Source: Martelella endophytica (GTDB taxonomy: Bacteria > Pseudomonadota > Alphaproteobacteria > Rhizobiales > Rhizobiaceae). Taken from it: 64,000 nt of DNA. How positions within the stretch are numbered: the first letter of the stretch is position 1; the number at the start of each line of letters is the position of its first letter. Below the pieces are notes generated by a model. The model worked only from the letters and a program-made list of their open reading frames with translations, was not told the origin of the DNA and ran no database searches. The stretch covers positions 3,086,273 to 3,150,272 of the forward strand of contig NZ_CP010803.1 of the NCBI RefSeq assembly GCF_000960975.1, read 5' to 3'. Positions 8,374 to 17,347 of the stretch are shown in pieces. Position numbers and translations under genes: made by a program.

Positions 8374-9303
8374 CTAGATTTTGTTGATATCGACAAGCGC
8401 GGCGACCCTGCGCTTGAAAGCGTCCTGTTCTCTGTCTGCCGCGACGAGAATGTCTTCGATCGCGAAAAAGTCCATCGGTGAGAAGCTGCCGACGGCCGGA
8501 GCGATGAACAGGTCCGGCCGCGCGTATTTGAGTTTTTCCATGACGATCGAGTGCTGGGTGATGGCAAGCGAACCAGCCCAGGTTTCGAACGAGCTAGGGA
8601 TGTCGTCGGATCTTTCCGTTGTTGTGCCGGTCACGTCGATGGCAATGGTGGCATAGGCGGCATTGTCGAGCAGGTCGAACGGCGTCGGGTTGACGAAGCC
8701 GCCGTCGATCAGCACCCGTCCGTCGCGCTGCACCGGCGTCAGCAGAACCGGCAGCGCCGAGGAGGCGGCGATCGCCGAGAGCAGCGGACCCGAGCGCATG
8801 ACATATTCGGCCTGATCGTAGAAATCGGTGGCGACGACCGTCAGCGGAATGCCGAGATCGGCAAAGTCCGCCGGAAAATCGAGAGGCAGCGCCGCAGCAA
8901 GCAGCACCTCCGGCTCGATGACAGCCGGGCGGAAAAGGTTGACGAGCGAACCCCAGGTGTCGCCGCTGTCGATCAGCAGTCGCTTGAAGAGCGACTGGCG
9001 CTCGGAAAAGAGATCGAGCGTGTACTCGCGGATCTGCTGCCCGCTCATGCCGGAACAATAGAGCGCGCCGAGGATCGAGCCCATCGATGTGCCGGCCACC
9101 TGCTTCGGTCGGATGCCGAGGCTGTCGAGGCTCTCAAGATAGGGGATATGGGCGAAGGCCTTGGCCGCGCCGCCGCCTAGCGCCAGCGCGAATCCATCGC
9201 CGGCGGACGCCGTTCCGCTGGTCGGTGCGGCTCCTTCGGCGAAGGCCTTTCCGGCGACCAGTGTGGCGCCGCTGGCCAGGAGGAAGTTTCGACGGGAAGC
9301 CAT
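8374..9303 (-). CDS. Patatin-like phospholipase, exported
   Basis: The 309-residue protein has a twin-arginine-type signal (SRRNFLLASGATLVAGKAFA). The mature enzyme has the full patatin set: oxyanion GGGAAK at 43-48, nucleophile elbow GTSMGS with Ser73, and the dyad DGG with Asp200 in RVLIDGGFVNP. Patatin-like enzymes hydrolyse acyl esters of phospholipids. The Tat-like signal points to the periplasm or membrane (inference). It is the upstream member of a two-gene unit with the membrane hydrolase, which suggests that both act on envelope lipids. Confidence 0.88.
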   Translation of the reverse strand: MASRRNFLLASGATLVAGKAFAEGAAPTSGTASAGDGFALALGGGAAKAFAHIPYLESLDSLGIRPKQVAGTSMGSILGALYCSGMSGQQIREYTLDLFSERQSLFKRLLIDSGDTWGSLVNLFRPAVIEPEVLLAAALPLDFPADFADLGIPLTVVATDFYDQAEYVMRSGPLLSAIAASSALPVLLTPVQRDGRVLIDGGFVNPTPFDLLDNAAYATIAIDVTGTTTERSDDIPSSFETWAGSLAITQHSIVMEKLKYARPDLFIAPAVGSFSPMDFFAIEDILVAADREQDAFKRRVAALVDINKI

Positions 9304-9474
9304 TGTTTCAGACCGATAATTTGTTTCTCTTCGATCTGACTATAGAGGGCGCGTTCGCCTGCGACAAGCCGGACAAGCGGGCTTCTGGACATGCAGTTAA
9401 CGTGGCGCATTAACCCGTTAATTGGGATTATCAATAAATATAACTAACGTATTGTAATTTATGGTTAACATGAT

Positions 9475-9507
9475 TGTGGCCACGCCAAACTTCGCCGGCG
9501 CGGCCAA
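9475..9507. other. Imperfect hairpin downstream of the phytase-like esterase gene
   Basis: TGGCCACGCC and GGCGCGGCCA flank a 10-base loop with one mismatch. It follows the stop of the minus-strand gene at 9515, but there is no U tract on either strand. It may protect or terminate the transcript; this is weak evidence. Confidence 0.3.
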
Positions 9508-9514
9508 CTGAGGC

Positions 9515-10648
9515 TCAATGGCTGGCAAGCGGCGCGGTCCCGATCGCGAAGGCGAGGAACTGGGTCTTCTGCTCGGCATTGAAGTTGTTGTCGGAGGCCA
9601 GCACGAGCAGGTCGTTGCCATCGGCATCCCTGCCCACGGTCATCGCCTCGATATTGTCCGGCTTGAGGCCGATCGCACCGAGGTCAAGGACCAGCGACTT
9701 CGCCACCGGCACGATGGTTTCTTCGCTTGTGGCAAGCGCCGGTACGGCGGAAACATCCGTCGCGCCGCGAAGGTCGACGAGGAACAGGCGGATGGTGAAG
9801 CCGGCATTCTCAGCAAAGCTGCGCTCGGCCACGAGAAGCCGGTGTTCGTCGAGCGCCATCATGTCCGAAACGCCGTTATCGTTCCATTGTCCGCCATCGA
9901 TCGGGGCATGCGGGATCGGGTCGATCATGTAGACATACTGACCGGCGGGCGTGCCGCTTTTGGCATCATAACGCACGATGCGGGTCGGGCTCGCCGTTGT
10001 CAGCGTCGAGATCGGGCCGTCCTGAGAGAGCGCAGATTCATTTGCGACGAGCACATCGCCGGAAGGCAGCAGGGCAATGCTTTCGAAGGCGTTGTTGTTG
10101 CGAATGCCGCTGGTCTTGTCCGTTGTCGGGGCGAAACCATCGGGCAGGGCGAATTCGCGGACGAAGGTGCCGTCGCGCGCGGTGATGCGAACGAAGGGCG
10201 CGATCATCGCGTTGGCATCGCCCTCGCTTGACCAGATAAGGCCCTCCGGGAGGACACGGATCTGTTCGGGATCGACGGCCTTTTCGGCGAAGGTGCTGCC
10301 GTCCTTGTCCTTCAGCGTCACCGTGCGGACCACGGTGACATCGCCGATGCCGTCCTTGCCGGCGGCGATGTCGAGTTTGTAGAAGCGTGCGGGTGCCTTT
10401 TGCGAGCGGTCATCCGAGATGGCGATGTAGTGGCCGGTTGCGGCATCATAGTCGAGCCCGGAGATGCCGCCGAATTCGACCTCGTCGAAGGCGGTCCCGG
10501 TTTCGATTGCCGCCTCGCTGACAAAGGTCAGGCTGATGGCATTCTCGCAATCGTTGATCGGGCAATCGACGGAGACCGTCTTGCCCGGTTCTGCCGCCGC
10601 GGCAGCGCCGGCGGAAAGCATCAGAAGGGTTGTGAGCAGGATTTTCAT
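9515..10648 (-). CDS. Esterase-like activity of phytase family protein, exported
   Basis: The 377-residue protein has a Sec signal (KILLTTLLMLSAGAAAAAEP). The mature part shows a beta-propeller style sequence: FGGISGLDYDAATGHYIAIS near residue 60, DPEQIRVLPEGLIWSSEGD, NNAFESIALLPSGDVLVANE, MMALDEHRLLVAERSF and LKPDNIEAMTVGRDADGND. These GIS.L, NAFE.I and NIEAM repeats define the periplasmic phytase-like/esterase-like family. A conserved Cys pair (CPINDC) near the mature N terminus may form a disulfide. ATG 10648 is preceded by GAGGT with an 8-base spacer. The substrate is unknown despite the family name. Confidence 0.85.
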   Translation of the reverse strand: MKILLTTLLMLSAGAAAAAEPGKTVSVDCPINDCENAISLTFVSEAAIETGTAFDEVEFGGISGLDYDAATGHYIAISDDRSQKAPARFYKLDIAAGKDGIGDVTVVRTVTLKDKDGSTFAEKAVDPEQIRVLPEGLIWSSEGDANAMIAPFVRITARDGTFVREFALPDGFAPTTDKTSGIRNNNAFESIALLPSGDVLVANESALSQDGPISTLTTASPTRIVRYDAKSGTPAGQYVYMIDPIPHAPIDGGQWNDNGVSDMMALDEHRLLVAERSFAENAGFTIRLFLVDLRGATDVSAVPALATSEETIVPVAKSLVLDLGAIGLKPDNIEAMTVGRDADGNDLLVLASDNNFNAEQKTQFLAFAIGTAPLASH

Positions 10649-10820
10649 GGCAGCGACCTCGTTGAAGGGGCGGCCATGGGTTCAAATCGGTGCCGCCGTC
10701 CGCAAGGTTAACTGCGCTCGTTCGGTATCACCCGTATGACGACGGGCCGCAATACGAAGCCAATTGTGCGGCGCCTGTGCGCAGCCGAAGCGCTTCTTGT
10801 AGTTAACGTGTCCCGAGGTG

Positions 10821-12878
10821 TCAGATATCGAGGTTTTCCGCGAAGGCGGCGTTGTCCTGGATGAAGCGGAACCGTGCCTCGGCCTTGGTGCCCATCAGGT
10901 CCTCCACCGCGGTCTTGGTGCCCTCGAAGTCGACCTCGTCGATATCGACCCTCAAAAGCGTGCGCTTCTTGGGGTCCATCGTGGTTTCCTTGAGCTGAGC
11001 CGGAAGCATCTCGCCAAGCCCCTTGAACCGGCTGATCTCGACCTTGCCGCGCCCGTTGAACATCGTCCGCATCAGTTCCTCGCGGTGAGCGTCGTCGCGG
11101 GCATAGGCGGTCTTGCCGCCCTGGGCCAGCTTGTAGAGTGGCGGGACGGCCAGATAGAGGTGCCCCTGCCGGATCAACTCCGGCATCTCCGTGTAGAAGA
11201 AGGTGATCAGAAGCGAGGCAATGTGGGCGCCGTCGACGTCGGCATCGGTCATGATGACGATGCGTTCGTAGCGCAGGTCCTCTTCACGGTACTTCGTCCG
11301 CGTGCCGCAGCCGAGCGCCTGGATGAGATCGGCAAGAAGCTGGTTGGCGGTGAATTTGTCGCGGCCGGCACTGGCCACGTTCAGGATCTTGCCTCTGAGC
11401 GGCAGGATCGCCTGATTGGTGCGGTTGCGCGCCTGCTTGGCCGAGCCGCCAGCCGAATCGCCCTCGACGAGGAAGAGCTCTGCGCCTGCAGCGGTGTTCT
11501 GCGAGCAGTCGGCAAGCTTGCCCGGAAGGCGCAGCTTTTTGACTGCGGTTTTGCGGTTGACCTCGCGCTCCTTGCGGCGGCGCAGCCGCTCCTCGGCGCG
11601 CTCGATCACCCAGTCGAGCAGCTTTTCCGCTTCCGCCGGATTGGCCGAGAGGTAGAGATCGAAGGGATCGCGTAGCGCGTTCTCGACGATGCGCTGGGCT
11701 TCAACGGTCGCCAGCCGGTCTTTGGTCTGGCCGACGAATTCCGGCTCGCGGATGAAAACCGACAGCATGCCGATCGCCGAAATCATCACGTCGTCGGTAG
11801 TGATCTGGGCGCCCCGCTTGTTGCCGATCATCTCGGCATAGTTTCTGAGCCCGCGCATCAGCGCCTGGCGCAGGCCGGCCTCATGCGTGCCGCCCTCGGG
11901 AGTCGGCACGGTGTTGCAGTAGGAATGGACATTGGGGTCGCCGCCATACCAGGCAACGGCCCATTCGACGGCGCCGTGGCCGCCGGTCTTTTCCGTCTTG
12001 CCGGCGAACATCTCGCGGGTGACGGTGAAATCCTTGCCGATGGTGGCGGCGAGATAGTCCTTCAGCCCGTCGGGGAAGTGGAACACGGCTTTTGCCGGAA
12101 CGTCCTCCTTGCCCTCGACCAGCGACGGTTCGCAGGACCAGCGGATTTCGACGCCGCCGAAGAGATAGGCCTTGGAGCGCGCCATGCGGAAGATGCGGGC
12201 CGGATCGAAGCGGGCGCGGGCGCCGAAGATCTCGGGATCGGGGTGAAACCGCGTGCGGGTGCCGCGACGGTTCTGGACAGGGCCGAGGTCTTCCAGCCCG
12301 CTCTGCGGCACGCCGCGTGAAAACGTCTGGCGCCAGAGCCGCCGGTCGCGGGCGACCTCGACTTCCAGCATGTCGGAAAGCGCGTTGACCACCGAGACAC
12401 CGACGCCATGCAGACCGCCCGAGGTCTCGTAGGCCTTGCCATCGAACTTGCCGCCGGCATGGAGCTTGGTCATGATCACTTCGAGTGTCGACTTGCCGGG
12501 GACCTGCGGATGGTTTTCCACCGGTATGCCGCGACCGTTGTCGGTGACGGTCAGCGTGCCGTCGGTGTCGAGATAGACGTCGATGAAATCGGCATGGCCG
12601 GCCACCGCTTCGTCCATCGAGTTGTCGATCACCTCGGCGAAGAGATGGTGCAGGGCCTTCTCGTCCGTGCCGCCGATATACATGCCGGGCCGCATGCGCA
12701 CGGGCTCGAGCCCCTCGAGCACGCGGATCGACGAGGCGCCATAATCACCGGAGGGCGCTTCCGCAGAAGCGCGCGCACGCGGCGGCTCGGGCGCAGGGCG
12801 CGAGGGCTCTTCCGGCGGCGTTCCGGCTTTCTTGTTCGTTCCGGACAGATCGGCGAAAAGATCTTTGCTGTTATCCAC
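10821..12878 (-). CDS. parE: DNA topoisomerase IV subunit B
   Basis: ParE is the ATPase subunit of topoisomerase IV, which with ParC decatenates replicated chromosomes. The 685-residue product has a proline-rich N-terminal extension (about 1-45), then the GHKL ATPase (RMRPGMYIGG at 61-70, IDNSMDEA, DNGRGIP at 113-119, GGLHGVG at 154-160). The transducer domain follows, then the TOPRIM domain with EGDSAGG at 472-478 and DADVDGAH at about 545-552. The length and the lack of a long GyrB insertion favour ParE over GyrB. It is a single gene on the minus strand. Its C terminus (FRFIQDNAAFAENLDI) is typical of alphaproteobacterial ParE. Confidence 0.95.
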   Translation of the reverse strand: MDNSKDLFADLSGTNKKAGTPPEEPSRPAPEPPRARASAEAPSGDYGASSIRVLEGLEPVRMRPGMYIGGTDEKALHHLFAEVIDNSMDEAVAGHADFIDVYLDTDGTLTVTDNGRGIPVENHPQVPGKSTLEVIMTKLHAGGKFDGKAYETSGGLHGVGVSVVNALSDMLEVEVARDRRLWRQTFSRGVPQSGLEDLGPVQNRRGTRTRFHPDPEIFGARARFDPARIFRMARSKAYLFGGVEIRWSCEPSLVEGKEDVPAKAVFHFPDGLKDYLAATIGKDFTVTREMFAGKTEKTGGHGAVEWAVAWYGGDPNVHSYCNTVPTPEGGTHEAGLRQALMRGLRNYAEMIGNKRGAQITTDDVMISAIGMLSVFIREPEFVGQTKDRLATVEAQRIVENALRDPFDLYLSANPAEAEKLLDWVIERAEERLRRRKEREVNRKTAVKKLRLPGKLADCSQNTAAGAELFLVEGDSAGGSAKQARNRTNQAILPLRGKILNVASAGRDKFTANQLLADLIQALGCGTRTKYREEDLRYERIVIMTDADVDGAHIASLLITFFYTEMPELIRQGHLYLAVPPLYKLAQGGKTAYARDDAHREELMRTMFNGRGKVEISRFKGLGEMLPAQLKETTMDPKKRTLLRVDIDEVDFEGTKTAVEDLMGTKAEARFRFIQDNAAFAENLDI

Positions 12879-13214
12879 GGCGGGCTGCTCTTCAGATTCA
12901 GGTTTGCTCGCGCCTTAGCGCGAATCATTCTTCTATTTTGACAAATATTGCCGGTTTAAGCGATGCTGCGGCAAATTGTCGCGGAAAGGGTGTGGAAAGG
13001 TTCTCGTTTCTTCAGCGGCCAACACAGGGGAATGCGACACTTGCGGATGCCGGCCGCCATTTAAATCGAAATCAAACCGATTTGCATCCGGGCTAACCAT
13101 ATTTGGGCGCAACTTGTTCTAGCGCAAAGTATTTTCCCCTCAGCGGGCGCAACTGAGCCTCCCGGCAAGGCTCTCATTTGCGTATCCTGAGTGAATAACG
13201 GATGAAGGTGGTTG
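12879..13214. other. Non-coding gap between parE and the tpiA region
   Basis: This 336-base divergent gap must contain the promoters of parE (minus) and of the tpiA unit (plus). I found no convincing -35/-10 pair, RNA gene or repeat. It contains a locally AT-rich patch around 13060-13140. Confidence 0.4.
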
Positions 13215-13352
13215 GTGAAGGAGAAGCTTTGGTTTGCCGTGCACGTGTTCAAGAGCCGGCACGACCGGGAATCTAGATTGGCGCACCGTTTCCACACCGG
13301 CAGGCCTGCCCGTCGGGATGGCGGCGCCAAAGGGGAGTATGAGAATAGATGA
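13215..13352 (+). CDS. Possible 45-residue leader ORF coupled to tpiA
   Basis: A GTG at 13215 with AAGG 6 bases upstream opens a frame of 45 codons beginning [20 protein letters not shown] and ending [10 protein letters not shown]. Its TGA stop (13350-13352) overlaps the tpiA ATG (13349-13351) as ATGA, the usual arrangement for translational coupling. The peptide is very basic and resembles nothing I know. tpiA itself has only a poor ribosome site, which makes a coupling role attractive. It could equally be a chance frame in GC-rich DNA; conservation in relatives would decide. Confidence 0.25.
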   Translation: MKEKLWFAVHVFKSRHDRESRLAHRFHTGRPARRDGGAKGEYENR

Positions 13353-14134
13353 CGTCCGATATCCGCCCGCTCGTGGCCGGCAACTGGAAAATGAACGGAA
13401 CGCGGTCCTCGCTTGACCAGATTCGCGCGATTGCGCACGGGGTCAGCGGTCCGCTTTCGCGCAAACTCGACGCCCTGATCTGCCCGCCGGCGACGCTTCT
13501 CTACGTGGCGACGACGCTGACGGTGGACACGCGCCTGATGATCGGCGCCCAGGATTGCCACCAGAAGGCACGCACCGGCGCCCATACCGGCGATATCTCC
13601 GCCGAGATGATCCGCGATTGCTTTGCCACCCATGTCATCGTCGGCCATTCCGAGCGGCGCCAGGAATATGGCGAGAGCAATCATCGCGTATTGCTGAAGG
13701 CCCGCGCCGCCTACGACCAGGGGCTGACCGCGATCATCTGCATCGGCGAGACCCGCGAAGAGCGGGCCGAGGGCCGGACGATGGAGGTGCTCCACCGCCA
13801 GCTCCGTGGTTCGCTGCCCGATGATGCGACGGCGGCCAACACGATCATCGCCTATGAGCCGGTCTGGGCCATCGGCACCGGTCAGACGCCGCGGGCCGAT
13901 GAAGTGGCGAAGGTGCATGCGCGCATCAGGGCCGACCTTGTCGCGCGTTTCGGCGAGGGCGGGGAGACGATACGCCTGCTCTATGGCGGCTCGGTCAATC
14001 CGGGCAATGCGAAGGAGCTTCTCGGCATCCCGCATGTCAACGGCGCCCTCATTGGCGGTGCCAGCTTGAAGGCGGCCGACTTCCTCTCCATCTATCACGC
14101 ATACGAGGATATCCTGTCGTCCGTCGAGGCCTGA
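13349..14134 (+). CDS. tpiA: Triosephosphate isomerase
   Basis: TpiA interconverts dihydroxyacetone phosphate and glyceraldehyde 3-phosphate in glycolysis and gluconeogenesis. The 261-residue barrel has all catalytic residues: Lys14 in AGNWKMNG, His100 in VIVGHSERR, Glu170 in [14 protein letters not shown]. The phosphate-binding loops [12 protein letters not shown] and GALIGGASL are near the C terminus. It is the first of the conserved rhizobial block tpiA-secG-pyrG on the plus strand. The start [17 protein letters not shown] matches the family start. Confidence 0.96.
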   Translation: MTSDIRPLVAGNWKMNGTRSSLDQIRAIAHGVSGPLSRKLDALICPPATLLYVATTLTVDTRLMIGAQDCHQKARTGAHTGDISAEMIRDCFATHVIVGHSERRQEYGESNHRVLLKARAAYDQGLTAIICIGETREERAEGRTMEVLHRQLRGSLPDDATAANTIIAYEPVWAIGTGQTPRADEVAKVHARIRADLVARFGEGGETIRLLYGGSVNPGNAKELLGIPHVNGALIGGASLKAADFLSIYHAYEDILSSVEA

Positions 14135-14206
14135 GGAGCGTCTGCAAAAAGGGGTTTCATTGCGCGCGCGGCTCATGTAGAGAAGCGCCAGATATTCCCA
14201 GCTTTC

Positions 14207-14231
14207 GCCCCGCAGGCTTCTTTTGCGGGGC
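14207..14231 (+). terminator. Hairpin between tpiA and secG
   Basis: GCCCCGCA (14207-14214) pairs with TGCGGGGC (14224-14231) over a 9-base loop that is T-rich. It lies 75 bases after the tpiA stop and 15 bases before secG. No U run follows, so it may be an attenuator or an mRNA-stability element rather than a full stop. Confidence 0.45.
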
Positions 14232-14245
14232 CGGATTGGACAATC

Positions 14246-14686
14246 ATGCAGACGGTACTGATCGTAATTCATCTGATAATTGTCGTGGCGCTCGCCGGTG
14301 TCATCCTCATCCAGAGGTCGGAAGGCGGCGGTCTCGGCATCGGCGGTGGCTCCGGTTTCATGACGGCGCGCGGCACGGCGAATGCGTTGACGCGCACGAC
14401 CGCCATTCTCGCGGCGCTGTTCTTCGTGACCTCGCTCGGGCTCGGCATCCTCGCCCGTTATCAGGACAACCCCTCCGACATTCTCGACCGGATCGAGCAG
14501 AACGCGTCGACCGACGAGCAGGGCATCCTTGACCAGCTTGGCGGCTCGATCACTTCCGAGACACCGGCAACCGACGGCTCGGCGGTTCCGACCTCCGGCG
14601 ACAGCGCGGCACCCGCGACGGACGCTCCGGCGGTCAGCACGCCGGCGCAGGATTCGAACGCCACCGGCGTTCCCACCGGCGACTGA
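14246..14686 (+). CDS. secG: Preprotein translocase subunit SecG
   Basis: SecG is the small membrane subunit of the SecYEG protein-export channel. The 146-residue protein has two membrane helices (about 2-20 and 50-70) around the cytoplasmic loop LIQRSEGGGLGIGGGSGFMTARG, which carries the conserved QRSEGGGLG...F motif. After residue 75 it has a long Ser/Thr/Ala/Pro-rich tail, a known feature of alphaproteobacterial SecG. Its place between tpiA and pyrG is conserved in rhizobia. The start ATG 14246 begins MQTVLIVIHLIIVVALAGVI, the expected first helix. Confidence 0.93.
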   Translation: MQTVLIVIHLIIVVALAGVILIQRSEGGGLGIGGGSGFMTARGTANALTRTTAILAALFFVTSLGLGILARYQDNPSDILDRIEQNASTDEQGILDQLGGSITSETPATDGSAVPTSGDSAAPATDAPAVSTPAQDSNATGVPTGD

Positions 14687-14710
14687 GCGCCGACATATGA
14701 CCAGACCCTG

Positions 14711-14745
14711 ATCCGGCGGACCGAAAAGCCCGCCGGATTTTCTTT
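14711..14745 (+). terminator. Rho-independent terminator after secG
   Basis: ATCCGGCGG (14711-14719) pairs perfectly with CCGCCGGAT (14730-14738) and is followed by TTTTCTTT. It lies 25 bases after the secG stop and 135 bases before pyrG, so pyrG probably also has its own promoter. Confidence 0.8.
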
Positions 14746-14831
14746 GAGCCAACCACCGGCGCGCGCTGCGGCACGAGCCGGCGGGTTAGCGTTGTTTTGA
14801 CAATGGACCGGGGATGCCACGGCTTTTTTGA

Positions 14832-16511
<1,680 letters not shown>

Positions 16512-16530
16512 GCGGCGAAGGACGTTTCCA

Positions 16531-16552
16531 TCTCCCCCCTTGTTGGGGGAAG
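16531..16552. repeat. Short 'CTCCCCC' palindrome after pyrG
   Basis: TCCCCC (16533-16538) and GGGGGA (16545-16550) form a hairpin closely resembling the end arms of the larger repeat at 36248-36390. It sits between pyrG and the next gene, 20 bases after the pyrG stop, and could also act as its transcript end. I read it as a single-arm copy of the same intergenic palindrome family. Confidence 0.5.
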
Positions 16553-16579
16553 GCGATATCGGGAGCCTGGAGGATCGGG

Positions 16580-17332
16580 ATGAGGGACATCAACGCATTC
16601 TGGTACGGCCCCCGTCTTGGCCCGGTCCATGCGGCCTGCCTCCGCTCGTTCCTGAAATTCGGCTATCGCGTCCGCCTGCATGTCTATGACCCGCCGGAGG
16701 ATGTGCCGGAAGGGGTCGAGCTGTTCGATGCCGAGACGCTTCTGCCGCGTGCCGATGCCCGTCCGCACAAGCGCAGCGGCAGCTATGCCTTTGCCTCCGA
16801 CATCTACCGCTATCGCATCCTGCAGGCCGGGCTCGGCGTGTACGTCGATTGCGATGTTTTTTGCGTCAAGCCGCTTCCCGACACATCTTATCTTTTCGGT
16901 TTCGAGAAGGAGGGGCGGCTGAACGGCGCCGTTCTCGGCGCGCCGGCGGACAGCGAATTCGTTTCCTATCTGAATGGCGTCACCAGGCTCCGGGCCTTCG
17001 TCCCGCCGTGGGAGAAGAAGAAGAAGCGGATGAAGCTCGGCATCAGGGCGAAGCTCGGTCTATCCATCGACCCGTCCAGCCTGCCCTGGGGCGCCTTCGG
17101 CCCGGCGCTGGTGACCCACGCGGCGCAGACGCTCGGGCTGATGGGAGAGGCTCAACCGATCGATGTCTTCTATCCGCTGCACTATGACCATCTGTCGCTT
17201 CTGACTGAGCCGGATCTCTCCCTCTCAGATATTGTCACCGCGCGCACGACCGCGATCCATCTCTACAATCACAAGATGAGCGCCGCGGATATTCCAGAGA
17301 ACAGTCCGCTGGGCGAAATTCTGAGGGCCTAG
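16580..17332 (+). CDS. Glycosyltransferase with DXD sugar-binding motif (GT32-like)
   Basis: The 250-residue protein begins MRDINAFWYGPRLGPVHAAC and contains KRSGSYAFASDIYRYRILQA followed by GVYVDCDVF with the D90-C-D92 motif. This is the arrangement of the glycosyltransferase sugar-binding region containing DXD motif (capsular polysaccharide or mannosyltransferase-like enzymes). HLYNHKM near the C terminus supplies the conserved His. The start has GGAGG 6 bases upstream. A basic stretch EKKKKRMKLG near residue 140 may contact membrane or acceptor. It probably glycosylates an envelope polymer. It stands between pyrG and a convergent signalling gene, with no other polysaccharide gene nearby. 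Confidence 0.8.
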   Translation: MRDINAFWYGPRLGPVHAACLRSFLKFGYRVRLHVYDPPEDVPEGVELFDAETLLPRADARPHKRSGSYAFASDIYRYRILQAGLGVYVDCDVFCVKPLPDTSYLFGFEKEGRLNGAVLGAPADSEFVSYLNGVTRLRAFVPPWEKKKKRMKLGIRAKLGLSIDPSSLPWGAFGPALVTHAAQTLGLMGEAQPIDVFYPLHYDHLSLLTEPDLSLSDIVTARTTAIHLYNHKMSAADIPENSPLGEILRA

Positions 17333-17347
17333 AGCCGCCGGGGTGGA

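Noticed and set aside
10670..10700. GGTTCAAATC near 10680 as the T-loop of a tRNA
   Set aside because: The flanking bases do not form the T stem and no acceptor or anticodon arms surround it.
10821..12878. gyrB instead of parE
   Set aside because: The length, the proline-rich N-terminal extension, and the absence of the long GyrB insertion fit ParE; gyrA or gyrB neighbours are also absent.
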